Of a stretch of DNA of 64,000 nucleotides, positions 7,637 through 16,088 are shown in pieces. The position numbers were made by a program, and so were the translations under genes. The stretch is taken from positions 248,001 to 312,000 of the forward strand of contig NZ_JAMRXH010000007.1 in NCBI RefSeq assembly GCF_023740735.1, read 5' to 3'. Within the stretch, counting starts at the first letter, position 1, and every line of letters begins with the position of its first letter. The notes beneath the pieces are model-generated. The model worked only from the letters and a program-made list of their open reading frames with translations. It ran no database searches and was not told the origin of the DNA. Source of the DNA: Nocardia sp. CDC159 (GTDB lineage: Bacteria; Actinomycetota; Actinomycetes; Mycobacteriales; Mycobacteriaceae).

Positions 7637-8314
7637 ATGAAGCCGAAGATTCTGGTCGTCGACGACGATATGGCGCTCGCGGAGATGCTCACGATCGTCT
7701 TGCGCGGCGAGGGTTTCGATCCCCACGTGGTCGGCGACGGCACGCAGGCGCTCACCGCGGTCCGGGAGCTGCGCCCGGATCTGGTGCTGCTGGATCTGAT
7801 GCTGCCGGGCATGAACGGCATCGATGTATGCCGGGTGTTGCGGGCGGACTCCGGTGTGCCGATCGTGATGCTGACGGCGAAGACCGATACGGTCGACGTC
7901 GTGCTGGGCTTGGAGTCGGGCGCCGACGATTACATCGTCAAGCCCTTCAAGCCGAAGGAGCTCGTCGCCCGGGTGCGCGCCCGCCTCCGTCGCACCGAGG
8001 AGGAACCGGCGGAGCTGCTGTCCATCGCGGACATCGTCATCGATGTGCCAGCGCACAAGGTGACCCGCGCTGGTCAGCAGATCTCGCTGACTCCGCTCGA
8101 GTTCGACCTGCTGGTGGCGCTGGCCCGCAAGCCGCGTCAGGTGTTCACCCGCGAGGTGCTGTTGGAGCAGGTGTGGGGTTACCGGCATGCCGCCGACACC
8201 CGCCTGGTCAATGTGCACGTGCAGCGGCTGCGCGCGAAGGTCGAGAAGGATCCGGAGAATCCTGAGATCGTGCTGACCGTTCGTGGTGTGGGCTACAAGG
8301 CCGGACCGCCGTGA
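7637..8314 (+). CDS. mtrA: Response regulator MtrA
   Basis: A 225-residue OmpR-family regulator of cell-wall hydrolases and division genes, and of dnaA in mycobacteria. The receiver domain starts MKPKILVVDDDMALAE and carries the phosphoacceptor Asp53 in LLDLMLPGMNG, with Lys in IVKPFKPKE. The C-terminal winged helix (about 130-225) has LTPLEFDLLVALARKP, VWGYRHAADTRLVNVHVQRLR and TVRGVGYKAGPP. It overlaps mtrB by four bases (GTGA). I see no strong ribosome binding site or textbook promoter directly before the ATG. Confidence 0.97.
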   Translation: MKPKILVVDDDMALAEMLTIVLRGEGFDPHVVGDGTQALTAVRELRPDLVLLDLMLPGMNGIDVCRVLRADSGVPIVMLTAKTDTVDVVLGLESGADDYIVKPFKPKELVARVRARLRRTEEEPAELLSIADIVIDVPAHKVTRAGQQISLTPLEFDLLVALARKPRQVFTREVLLEQVWGYRHAADTRLVNVHVQRLRAKVEKDPENPEIVLTVRGVGYKAGPP

Positions 8315-10251
8315 TCGAAACCTCCAGAAACCGCCTCGCGCGGTTGCTGGCGGCGACGGTGGCCTGGTTCAAATCCGTCGGAGAGTCACTGGGCCACGTC
8401 TGGCGGCGTTCGCTGCAGTTGCGCGTCGTCGTGTCCACCCTCACCCTGTCGCTGATCGTCATCACGATCCTCGGCGTGGTGCTGACCAGTCAGATCACCG
8501 ATCGACTGCTCGAGGGGAAGATCAGCGCGGCCGTGGAGGAGATGGGCCGCGCCCGCAATACGGTGGAGAGCCAGCTGACGGGCGTGCACGATTCGAGCAC
8601 CCAGCACGTGCGGCTGCAGGACGCGCTGCAATCGCTGTCCTCGGGCAGCTCCCAATCCGGCGGCGCCGCAGGTAATTACGATGCCGCGCTGTCGATGATC
8701 GGCGAGGGCGAGATGCCGATCGAGGCCGGTCCGATCCAGGACGTGCCCGTCGAACTGCGCCGCTTCGTGGATCAGAACCAGCTGAGCTATCAGTTCGTCA
8801 CGCTCACCGATTCGGACGGCTATCACGGCCCGGTGCTCATCGTGGGCAGTCCCAGCGCCGAGGTGCCCACCCTCAAGATCTACCTGATCTTCCCGCTCAA
8901 CAACGAGAATCGCAGCCTGCAGCTGATGCGCGGCACCATGCTGATCGGCGGCATCGTGCTGCTGGTGCTGTTGGCCGCGATCACCGCGCTGGTCACCCGC
9001 CAGGTGGTGCTGCCGATCCGGTCGGCGGCCCGGATCGCCCAGCGCTTCGCCGACGGTCGGCTCAAGGAGCGGATGCTGGTGCGCGGCGAGGACGATATGG
9101 CGAGATTGGCCATGTCGTTCAACGAGATGGCCGAAAGCCTGTCCAACCAGATCACGCAGCTGGAGGAGTTCGGAAATCTGCAGCGCCGCTTCACCTCCGA
9201 CGTCAGTCACGAGCTGCGCACGCCGCTGACCACCGTGCGCATGGCGGCCGACCTCATCCACGGCTCCAGCGACGAACTCGATCCGGCGCTGGCGCGCAGT
9301 GCGGAACTGCTGGTGACCGAGCTGGATCGGTTCGAGAGTCTGCTCAACGACCTGCTCGAGATCAGCCGCCACGACGCGGGCGTGGCCGAGCTGCAGGTGG
9401 AGTCGCTGGACGTGCGCATGTGCGCGCGGGCCGCGCTGTCGACCGTGCGGCATCTGGCCAAGGACACCGGCGTCGAGGTCGTGGTGGATCTGCCCGAGGA
9501 GCCGCTCGTCGCCGAGGTCGATCCGCGCCGCGTGGAACGCGTGCTGCGCAATCTGCTCGCCAATGCCATCGACCACAGCGAGGGCAAACCCGTGTTGTTG
9601 CGGATGCGCGGCGACGTCGACGCCAACGCGGTCGCGATCGTGGTGCGCGATCAGGGCGTGGGCCTGCGGCCGGGCGAGGAGAAGCTGGTGTTCAACCGCT
9701 TCTGGCGCTCGGACCCGTCCCGGATGCGGCGTTCCGGCGGCACCGGACTGGGCCTGTCGATCAGCGTGGAGGACGCCAATCTGCACGAGGGCAAGCTGGA
9801 GGCGTGGGGCGAACTCGGCGTCGGCGCCAGCTTCCGGCTCACGCTGCCGCTCACCCGCGGTCGCAAGATGGGACCCAGCCCGCTGTCGCTGGAGCCGCCG
9901 AAGCGCCGGGTCCAGGTGGTGGAGGCCGCTGTGCCGCAGGGGGACCCGGCGTCCGGTCCGGCCGCGGCCGAATCCGGCGACGGGCCCGTCGCCCCGACGG
10001 ACCCCGCCGCGGCGACCGTGAGCCGGACCGAGCCGGGCGAGGTCGCACAGCCCGCGGCCGGTTCCCCATCGACGGCGGCATCCGATGATCCCGCCGCCGC
10101 GCCACCGCCGACCGGCGCGAACCCTCCCGTCCCGCGGGACGATTCGCCCGACGGCGCCGCCCCACCCGCCCGCCGCACGCCGCGCGGTATCGACAGCACC
10201 TCCACCGCAGCGGATTCCGTATTCAGCGATTCCGGGGACACGAAGTCATGA
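8311..10251 (+). CDS. mtrB: Sensor histidine kinase MtrB
   Basis: A 646-residue membrane sensor kinase, cognate partner of MtrA. Two transmembrane helices (about 45-70 and 210-232) flank an extracytoplasmic domain. A HAMP linker (about 232-285) leads to the phosphoacceptor His300 in FTSDVSHELRTPLTTVRM, then the ATPase domain with NLLANAIDHSEG, DQGVGLRPGE and GGTGLGLSI. The last roughly 125 residues are an Ala/Pro-rich, probably disordered tail, making this protein longer than the 567-residue M. tuberculosis MtrB. It overlaps both mtrA and lpqB by four bases, a translationally coupled three-gene operon. Confidence 0.96.
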   Translation: MIETSRNRLARLLAATVAWFKSVGESLGHVWRRSLQLRVVVSTLTLSLIVITILGVVLTSQITDRLLEGKISAAVEEMGRARNTVESQLTGVHDSSTQHVRLQDALQSLSSGSSQSGGAAGNYDAALSMIGEGEMPIEAGPIQDVPVELRRFVDQNQLSYQFVTLTDSDGYHGPVLIVGSPSAEVPTLKIYLIFPLNNENRSLQLMRGTMLIGGIVLLVLLAAITALVTRQVVLPIRSAARIAQRFADGRLKERMLVRGEDDMARLAMSFNEMAESLSNQITQLEEFGNLQRRFTSDVSHELRTPLTTVRMAADLIHGSSDELDPALARSAELLVTELDRFESLLNDLLEISRHDAGVAELQVESLDVRMCARAALSTVRHLAKDTGVEVVVDLPEEPLVAEVDPRRVERVLRNLLANAIDHSEGKPVLLRMRGDVDANAVAIVVRDQGVGLRPGEEKLVFNRFWRSDPSRMRRSGGTGLGLSISVEDANLHEGKLEAWGELGVGASFRLTLPLTRGRKMGPSPLSLEPPKRRVQVVEAAVPQGDPASGPAAAESGDGPVAPTDPAAATVSRTEPGEVAQPAAGSPSTAASDDPAAAPPPTGANPPVPRDDSPDGAAPPARRTPRGIDSTSTAADSVFSDSGDTKS

Positions 10252-12074
10252 ACGTCGTAGGTCACCGCATACGCCTCGCGGCCTGCCTGATGCTGGCGGG
10301 CCTGCTCACCCTGACCGGGTGCGCCAACCTGCCCGATTCGTCCGCGCCCCAGGCCCTGGGCACGATCGATCGCGCCCCGACGTCCTCGACGCTCCCGCAG
10401 CCGATCCAGGGCCGCGATCCGGATCTGCTGCTGCGCGATTTCCTGCAGGCCTCCGCCGATCCGAGCAACCGGCACGAGGCCGCGCGCCAGTATCTGTCCC
10501 CGAAGGCCGCCGCGAAGTGGAACGACGCGGCCAGCATCACGATCCTCGAGTCGGCCGACACCCTGCGCGAATCCCGATCCGGGGATACCGCGACCTATCA
10601 GATCCGGGGCCGCAAACTCGGCGAGCTCGAACCCGACGGGTCCTATCGCGCGGTCGACGGCACCTCCTCGCAGGTCGAGAAGCGGATGGAGATGGTCCGG
10701 GTCGGGGGCGAATGGCGGATCGATGAGCTGCAGGCCGGCGTGCTGGTGATCAAGACCGCGTTCGAGAAGTCCTATCGGCGCTATGTGCTGTATTTCCCGA
10801 ATGCCGCGGGCACGGCGATGGTTCCGGACATTCGCTGGATCGCCGAACGCAAGGATCAGCTCACCACTCGGCTGTTGACCATGCTGGCCGCGGGGCCGCA
10901 GCCGGAACTGCTACCGGCGACTCGAAATATGCTGTCCGGTGCCGTGAGCGTGCACGGCGGAGTCACCAAGGCCAATGGGCAGACCGATGCGGTCGGGGTC
11001 GGCGTGGGCGGGGTGCAGATCGACTTCGCCGGTGCCTCGACGCTGGATCAGCGCGGCAAGGAACTGCTGGCCGCGCAAGTGGTGCTGACCCTGTCCGGCG
11101 CGGACATCCTCGGGCCGTATGTGCTGCTGGCCGACGGGAAACCGCTCGACGAGCGCTACGCCGCCACGGGCTGGTCCGCGGCCGATATCAACGCGATGAA
11201 TCCGGCGTGGAGCACCCGCAATCGCGTCGGCCTGCACGCGGTTCGGGACGGCTCGCTGGTCAAGGTGGACGTCGGAAAGAACGAGATCTCGCCCGTGCCC
11301 GGCTACTTCGGCTCGGTGCACAACCTGCAATCGGTCGGCCTGTCCCAGGACGGACAACTGGTCGCCGCCGTCGCCGATAGCGGGCAGCCCGCGCCGCAGC
11401 CCCCGCGCACCCTGGTGATCGGCACCTACGACGGCGCGAGCACCATCTCCGTCGAACAGGGCGAAACCTTCACTCGTCCCTCCTGGACCGCGGACGGCAC
11501 CGCGGCCTGGACCGTTGTCGACGGCCAGCGGGTGATCCGAGTCGTGAACGACCGCCGCACCGGCACTGTGTCGAAACAGGACGTCGATATCTCCGCCCTG
11601 TTCGCGCCTCCCGCCGATCCTACGCAGTCGGCGCCGCGTGGGCCGATCACCGAACTGCGGGTCGATCGCAGCGGCGCCCGGGCCGCGTTGATCGCGAACG
11701 GCAAGGTCTACGTCGCGGTGATCGTGCCCCAGCCGAACGGCCGCTTCGCGCTGGCCTCGCCGCTGCCGGTCGCGGTGAGCGTCGCCAGCAGGGTGGTGTC
11801 GCTGGACTGGTTCAGCGCCGATCGCGTGATCTTCGTCCGCGAGGGCAATGTCGAGCCCGTCGACACCGTCCCGATCGACGGCTACGGCGTCACCCCGCTG
11901 ACCGCCCAGAACCTGACCTGGCCGGTCCGCGTCGTCAGTGCCTCGCCCGACTTCCAATACGTCGCCGACGCCCGCGCGGTCCTGCAGCTGCAATCCAATG
12001 AACCGAGCAGCGAGCGCTTCTGGCGAGAGGTCTACAACCTCGGCCCGAACGCCGTTCCGGTGCTGCCGGGCTAG
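10248..12074 (+). CDS. lpqB: Lipoprotein LpqB
   Basis: A 608-residue lipoprotein that partners MtrB at the cell surface and modulates its signalling. The signal peptide ends in a clear lipobox LTLTGC with the lipidated Cys25. Family regions follow: a GerMN-like domain (about 200-320) and a C-terminal beta-propeller-like region containing QSVGLSQDGQLVAAVADSG and ELRVDRSGARAAL. The ATG overlaps the mtrB stop (ATGA). This completes the conserved mtrA-mtrB-lpqB operon; comF follows after a 168-base gap. Confidence 0.95.
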   Translation: MNVVGHRIRLAACLMLAGLLTLTGCANLPDSSAPQALGTIDRAPTSSTLPQPIQGRDPDLLLRDFLQASADPSNRHEAARQYLSPKAAAKWNDAASITILESADTLRESRSGDTATYQIRGRKLGELEPDGSYRAVDGTSSQVEKRMEMVRVGGEWRIDELQAGVLVIKTAFEKSYRRYVLYFPNAAGTAMVPDIRWIAERKDQLTTRLLTMLAAGPQPELLPATRNMLSGAVSVHGGVTKANGQTDAVGVGVGGVQIDFAGASTLDQRGKELLAAQVVLTLSGADILGPYVLLADGKPLDERYAATGWSAADINAMNPAWSTRNRVGLHAVRDGSLVKVDVGKNEISPVPGYFGSVHNLQSVGLSQDGQLVAAVADSGQPAPQPPRTLVIGTYDGASTISVEQGETFTRPSWTADGTAAWTVVDGQRVIRVVNDRRTGTVSKQDVDISALFAPPADPTQSAPRGPITELRVDRSGARAALIANGKVYVAVIVPQPNGRFALASPLPVAVSVASRVVSLDWFSADRVIFVREGNVEPVDTVPIDGYGVTPLTAQNLTWPVRVVSASPDFQYVADARAVLQLQSNEPSSERFWREVYNLGPNAVPVLPG

Positions 12075-12242
12075 CCGACTCGCGGGCCGCGCCGCCCGGC
12101 CCGCTGCCATCGCCTCTGCCGCAACGAGATTCCATTGCCGGGCTGGTATCTCCGGGTCGCGGAGTATATTTCGCTGTCCGGTGCGGACACCGGCGATCCC
12201 GAGGCCGCGAATCGTGTCGGTGCCGGGGTGCATACTCCCGCC

Positions 12243-12881
12243 ATGCTGCTGGAGTTGATACTGCCGCAGATGTGCGGGGGCTGTGGGGAACCGGGGGTGG
12301 GCTGGTGCGCCGGGTGTGCGGGAAGTCTTGCGGGGGCGCCGGTTCGGGTGTGGCCGCGGGCGGATCCGGGGGTGCCGTGCTGGGCGCTGGGGCGGTACGC
12401 GGGTCCGGTGCGGCGCGCGGTGGTTGCCGCGAAGGAGCAGGGGCGGCGTGATCTGGCGGTGCCGCTGGGGCTGGCACTGGCGAGGGGGCTTGATCGTTTG
12501 CGGGACCCCGCGCGGGCGTTGGTGCTGGTGCCCGCGCCGAGTCGCCGGGCGGCGGCGCGGCGGCGCGGCGGCGATCCGGTGGCCCGTACCGCCCGGGTCG
12601 CCGGAAGTTGGCTGCACGATAGCCGAATGGCCCCGCTGCTATCCATGCGCCGCGGTGTGCGCGATTCGGTCGGCCTGGGCCCGAGTGCTCGGGCACACAA
12701 TCTGCGCGGTCGGATCGTGGTGTCGGCCGGTTCGCTGCGGACTGCCCCGGTTCCGCCGAATGCCGAGGTAGTGCTGGTCGACGACGTGCTGACCACCGGA
12801 GCCACCGCGCGCGAGTCGGTGCGGGTGCTGGCGCGCGCCAAGATTGCCGTGCGGGCCGTGGTGGTTACTTCAACCGTCTGA
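12243..12881 (+). CDS. comF: ComF family phosphoribosyltransferase
   Basis: A 212-residue ComF-type protein. An N-terminal zinc finger has two CxxC pairs (Cys11/14 and Cys22/25). A phosphoribosyltransferase fold ends in the PRPP-binding signature VVLVDDVLTTGATARES. ComF homologues act in DNA uptake in some bacteria; the role in non-competent actinobacteria is unknown. ATG 12243 is chosen because it directly precedes the zinc-finger sequence (MLLELILPQMCGGC); the open frame extends 36 codons further without family similarity. The neighbours lpqB and hpf are in the standard mycobacterial order. Confidence 0.87.
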   Translation: MLLELILPQMCGGCGEPGVGWCAGCAGSLAGAPVRVWPRADPGVPCWALGRYAGPVRRAVVAAKEQGRRDLAVPLGLALARGLDRLRDPARALVLVPAPSRRAAARRRGGDPVARTARVAGSWLHDSRMAPLLSMRRGVRDSVGLGPSARAHNLRGRIVVSAGSLRTAPVPPNAEVVLVDDVLTTGATARESVRVLARAKIAVRAVVVTSTV

Positions 12882-12994
12882 TCGGGGGAAATTTGCGTGA
12901 ACACTGGCGGACGGATCGCTGGCGTAATAGCGTGGCGAGTAGAGCGATCTGACACCCGAACCCCAGAGTTTGGAGGTGGCGCCTCGGACGACTT

Positions 12995-13032
12995 CGTGCC
13001 GAGTTTCAAGCATCGTTCCCAAGCTCGGCACG
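12995..13032 (+). promoter_or_regulatory. Hairpin in the hpf leader
   Basis: Inverted arms CGTGCCGAG (12995-13003) and CTCGGCACG (13024-13032) are perfectly complementary. The pairing extends inward by three more pairs if one G-U is allowed, giving 12 bp. It sits 53 bases upstream of the hpf start and after the comF stop. It could be a comF terminator without a T-run or a structured leader controlling hpf. Confidence 0.5.
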
Positions 13033-13084
13033 GCAGATTCCCGCCACACAGAATCGGTTGTGTGGCCAGATCCGGGAGGTACGC

Positions 13085-13834
13085 GTGACGACTTCACGAC
13101 CTTCAGTGAAAGAAGCAGATCCCTCGGCCCGTTACGGCACTTCGTTCGACATCCCGCAGCGCAACGGAGCCGAGCAGCCTGCAGCGGACCGGCCCAGGAC
13201 GCCTCGTGCGGACGTCGTGGTGAAGGGACGCAACGTCGAGGTTCCCGATCATTTCCGCATTCACGTCGCCGAGAAGCTCGCGCGACTCGAACGCTTCGAC
13301 CCGTCGATCTACCTGTTCGACGTCGAGCTGTTCCACGAACGAAATCGCCGTCAGCGCAAGAGTTGTCAGCGCGTGGAGATCACCGTCCGGGGCAAGGGCC
13401 CGGTCGCGCGATCCGAGGCCGCCGCCGACAGCTTCTATGCCGCGCTCGAGTTGGCCGTCGATCGACTCGAGAGTCGGCTGCGCCGGACGAAGGACCGGCG
13501 GCGGGTGCACTACGGGGAGAAGACTCCCGTCTCGGTGGCCGAGGCCACCGCCGATCTGATCGACGACGCGCTGTTCGCCAAGTCGTCGGACGAATCGACG
13601 TCCGGCCACGAGCGCTGGCCCGACGAGATCATCGAACCGAACGATTACGCGGGCCCGGGCCATATCGTGCGCACCAAGGTGCACCCGGCCACACCGATGA
13701 CCGTCGACGACGCCCTCTATCAGATGGAGCTCGTCGGCCATGATTTCTTCCTGTTCCAGGACAAGGAGACCGACCGGCCGTCGGTGGTCTACCGTCGCCA
13801 CGCCTTCGACTACGGCCTGATCCGACTCGCGTAG
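13085..13834 (+). CDS. hpf: Ribosome hibernation promoting factor, long form
   Basis: A 249-residue long-form HPF/RaiA protein that dimerises 70S ribosomes or stabilises them in stasis. The N-terminal S30AE domain (about 40-140) contains VVVKGRNVEVPDHFRIHVAEKLARLERF and a basic RRQRKSCQRVEITVRGKG stretch. A linker leads to the C-terminal dimerisation domain (about 190-249) with IVRTKVHPATPMTVDDALYQMELVGHDFFLF. The GTG at 13085 follows GGGAGGT at a good distance; a TTG nine codons upstream is less likely. In mycobacteria homologues respond to hypoxia or stationary phase, and long leaders such as this one fit regulation. Confidence 0.94.
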   Translation: MTTSRPSVKEADPSARYGTSFDIPQRNGAEQPAADRPRTPRADVVVKGRNVEVPDHFRIHVAEKLARLERFDPSIYLFDVELFHERNRRQRKSCQRVEITVRGKGPVARSEAAADSFYAALELAVDRLESRLRRTKDRRRVHYGEKTPVSVAEATADLIDDALFAKSSDESTSGHERWPDEIIEPNDYAGPGHIVRTKVHPATPMTVDDALYQMELVGHDFFLFQDKETDRPSVVYRRHAFDYGLIRLA

Positions 13835-13843
13835 TCGCGGCGT

Positions 13844-13865
13844 AAGCCCCCGGACCGGGGCTTTT
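13844..13865 (+). terminator. Rho-independent terminator of hpf
   Basis: Stem AAGCCCC (13844-13850) and GGGGCTT (13857-13863), loop CGGACC, followed by TT and CGG. It starts nine bases after the hpf stop. Confidence 0.8.
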
Positions 13866-13941
13866 CGGAGCCCCGGTCGCCCACTGTTCGGCGATTTCTC
13901 GCGAAACAGGTTGTCACGCAAACCTTCCGGGTAGCTCGCAC

Positions 13942-13986
13942 TTGTCTGTGACAATGTGTATCGCCTTTTTCCTTACTTTGCAGTAA
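13942..13986 (+). promoter_or_regulatory. Two palindromes in the thiolase promoter region
   Basis: TTGTC-TGT-GACAA at 13942-13954 and TTACT-TTGC-AGTAA at 13973-13986 are both perfect inverted repeats. They lie 36-80 bases before the thiolase GTG. They are of the size bound by TetR- or GntR-type fatty-acid regulators. The regulator is unknown. Confidence 0.45.
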
Positions 13987-14021
13987 GTTGGTGGCCTCGG
14001 GTTCTTCGGAGAGGACATGTC

Positions 14022-15308
14022 GTGGCTGCCAAACGTCGTGCTGTGATCGTGTCGGGTGTGCGGACGCCGTTCGTACGGGCGTTCACCGACTACACGCGGC
14101 TGGATTCGATCGATCTGGCCGATGCGGCCGTGGCCGGTCTGCTGGAGCGGACCGGCCTGCCCAAGGATCAGGTGCAGGCCATCGTGTGGGGCGGGGTGAT
14201 CCTGCCCAGCGCGGCGCCGAACATCGCCCGCGAGATCGCACTGGATCTGAAGCTCGATCCCGGCTGCGAGGGCTACACCGTCACCCGCGCCTGCGCGTCC
14301 GGCCTGCAGGCCGTGACGTCGGCGGCCGCGGCCATCGAGCGCGGGGAATACGACGTGATGATCGCGGGCGGCAGCGATTCCACCAGTAATGCCGAGGTGA
14401 AGCTGCCGCAGAAGGTGGTGCACGCGGCCGCGCCGCTGGCGCTGGGCAAGCCCAAGGCCAAGGACTATCTGTCGGCAGTGGCGCAGCTGGCCCCGTTCAC
14501 CGATATCGTGCCGCGCCGACCCAAGATCGCCGAGCGCACCACCGGCGAGGTGATGGGCGAGTCGGCGGAGAAGATGGCCGGTATCCACGGCATCACCCGC
14601 GCGGCGCAGGACGAGTTCGCCGCGCGCTCGCATCACCGTGCCGCCGCGGCCATCGAATCCGGGCGCTTCGATCGTGAGGTGCTGGAAGTCGTGACGCCCG
14701 AGGGGGAGTCGGTGCGCCGCGACGGACTCGTGCGCGCCGACACCAGTGTCGAGAAGCTGGCCAGGCTGGCTCCGGTCTTCGCGAAGGACGGCACCGTTAC
14801 CGCGGGCAATGCCAGCCCCCTCACCGACGGGGCCGCGGCCGTGCTGCTGATGAGCGAGGAGAAGGCTCGCGCACTGGGCTTCGCGCCGCTGGCCGCCTTC
14901 CGCTCCTGGACCTATGTCAGCGTCGACCCCACCGATCAGGTGCTGATCGGCCCCGCGATCTCCATGCCGCGGGCCCTCGACAAGGCCGGAATGTCGCTCG
15001 CCGACGTCGATTTCGTCGATATCCACGAGGCCTTCGCCGCCCAGACCCTGTCCGTGGTGTCCGCCCTGGCCAGCGACGAATGGGCCAAGACCCGCCTCGA
15101 CCGCGACACCGCCGTCGGCGAGATCGACCCGGCCATCCTGAACGTGCGCGGCGGCTCGGTCTCCCTCGGCCACCCCTTCGGCGCGACCGGCGCCCGCATG
15201 GTCACCACAATGGCCAACGAACTGGCCCTCTCCGACAAATCCACCGCCCTGCTCGGCATCTGCGCCGCGGGCGGCATCGGCGCCTCCGCAGTCCTCGAAC
15301 GCGTCTGA
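14022..15308 (+). CDS. Acetyl-CoA C-acyltransferase (3-ketoacyl-CoA thiolase, FadA/FadI type)
   Basis: A 428-residue thiolase catalysing the last step of beta-oxidation. The nucleophilic Cys91 lies in VTRACASGLQAV. The two catalytic histidines lie in DIHEAFAAQTL and GHPFGATGAR. The second Cys lies in LLGICAAGGIGASAVLE. The GTG at 14022 follows GGAGAGG and gives the N-terminus MAAKRRAVIVSGVRTPF, typical of the FadI-like subgroup of about 430 residues; an in-frame TTG-like extension upstream is unlikely. No FadB/FadJ partner is adjacent, so the gene is monocistronic here. It ends at a strong hairpin. Confidence 0.92.
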   Translation: MAAKRRAVIVSGVRTPFVRAFTDYTRLDSIDLADAAVAGLLERTGLPKDQVQAIVWGGVILPSAAPNIAREIALDLKLDPGCEGYTVTRACASGLQAVTSAAAAIERGEYDVMIAGGSDSTSNAEVKLPQKVVHAAAPLALGKPKAKDYLSAVAQLAPFTDIVPRRPKIAERTTGEVMGESAEKMAGIHGITRAAQDEFAARSHHRAAAAIESGRFDREVLEVVTPEGESVRRDGLVRADTSVEKLARLAPVFAKDGTVTAGNASPLTDGAAAVLLMSEEKARALGFAPLAAFRSWTYVSVDPTDQVLIGPAISMPRALDKAGMSLADVDFVDIHEAFAAQTLSVVSALASDEWAKTRLDRDTAVGEIDPAILNVRGGSVSLGHPFGATGARMVTTMANELALSDKSTALLGICAAGGIGASAVLERV

Positions 15309-15332
15309 CCCACCGCCGCACCCCGTCCGATA

Positions 15333-15370
15333 CCTCGCACCCCCTGTGGTCGCCCGCAGGGGGTGCGAGG
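15333..15370. terminator. Bidirectional hairpin between thiolase and bluB
   Basis: Perfect 14-base arms at 15333-15346 and 15357-15370 with a ten-base loop, located between convergent genes. No T-run follows. Confidence 0.75.
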
Positions 15371-15396
15371 CGCGGGAAGGGGTGCGGCGCTGGGGT

Positions 15397-16023
15397 TCAG
15401 GACGTGCGGTAGCGCTCCCAGTGGATGGCGTCGGGGAGGGGGCGGCGGGCGCGCCAGCCGAAGCGTTCCAGATCGGGGGTGTCCTGGAAGTCGTGGACCG
15501 GGCCGACGCAGAGCCAGGCGATGGGGCGGATCCCGGGCGGGAGGTCGATCAGGGCGGTGAGGAACGGTTCGTCGTAGAAGCTGACCCAGCCGACGCCGAT
15601 GCCCTCGGCCGTGGCGGCGAGCCAGAGGTTCTGGATGGCGAGAATCGTGGAATAGCGCCCGGTTTCGGGAACAGTGGCCCGGCCCAGGATCTGCGGGCCG
15701 CCGCGGTTGTCGTCGTGGGTGACGACGATTCCGGTGCCGCTCTCGACGATTCCCTCGATCTTGATCGGCTCGAATGCGCGCGCCCGATCCGGCGGCAGCG
15801 CGTCGCGGAATTCGACGCGCTTGTCGGCCACATGGGCGGCGAATCTCGTCAGCGTCGCCCGGTCCCGCACCACGACGAAATCCCAGGGCTGCGAATTCCC
15901 CACGCTCGGAGCCCGATGCGCGGCGTCCAGAATCCGCAGCAGCGTCGCATCGTCGACGAGTTCGCCGGTGAACTCCGCCCGGACATCGCGCCGCCGCCGG
16001 ATCACCTCATAAAGCTCGGCCAC
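15397..16023 (-). CDS. bluB: BluB-type 5,6-dimethylbenzimidazole synthase
   Basis: A 208-residue flavin-dependent nitroreductase-fold protein. BluB cleaves reduced FMN with oxygen to make 5,6-dimethylbenzimidazole, the lower ligand of vitamin B12. Diagnostic stretches are RRRRDVRAEF at the N-terminus, the flavin-binding AAHRAPSVGNSQPWDFVVV, and GRYSTILAIQNLWLAATAEG with GVGWVSFYDE. Ordinary nitroreductases lack these last two. No other cobalamin gene is nearby, so the assignment rests on sequence alone. A nitroreductase of other specificity remains possible. Confidence 0.82.
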   Translation of the reverse strand: MAELYEVIRRRRDVRAEFTGELVDDATLLRILDAAHRAPSVGNSQPWDFVVVRDRATLTRFAAHVADKRVEFRDALPPDRARAFEPIKIEGIVESGTGIVVTHDDNRGGPQILGRATVPETGRYSTILAIQNLWLAATAEGIGVGWVSFYDEPFLTALIDLPPGIRPIAWLCVGPVHDFQDTPDLERFGWRARRPLPDAIHWERYRTS

Positions 16024-16088
16024 GGGCGACAGTCAACCAAGCCGGGGCGCGGCGGCCGCCACCACCCCGGGTGACGGCCGGTCGCGAA

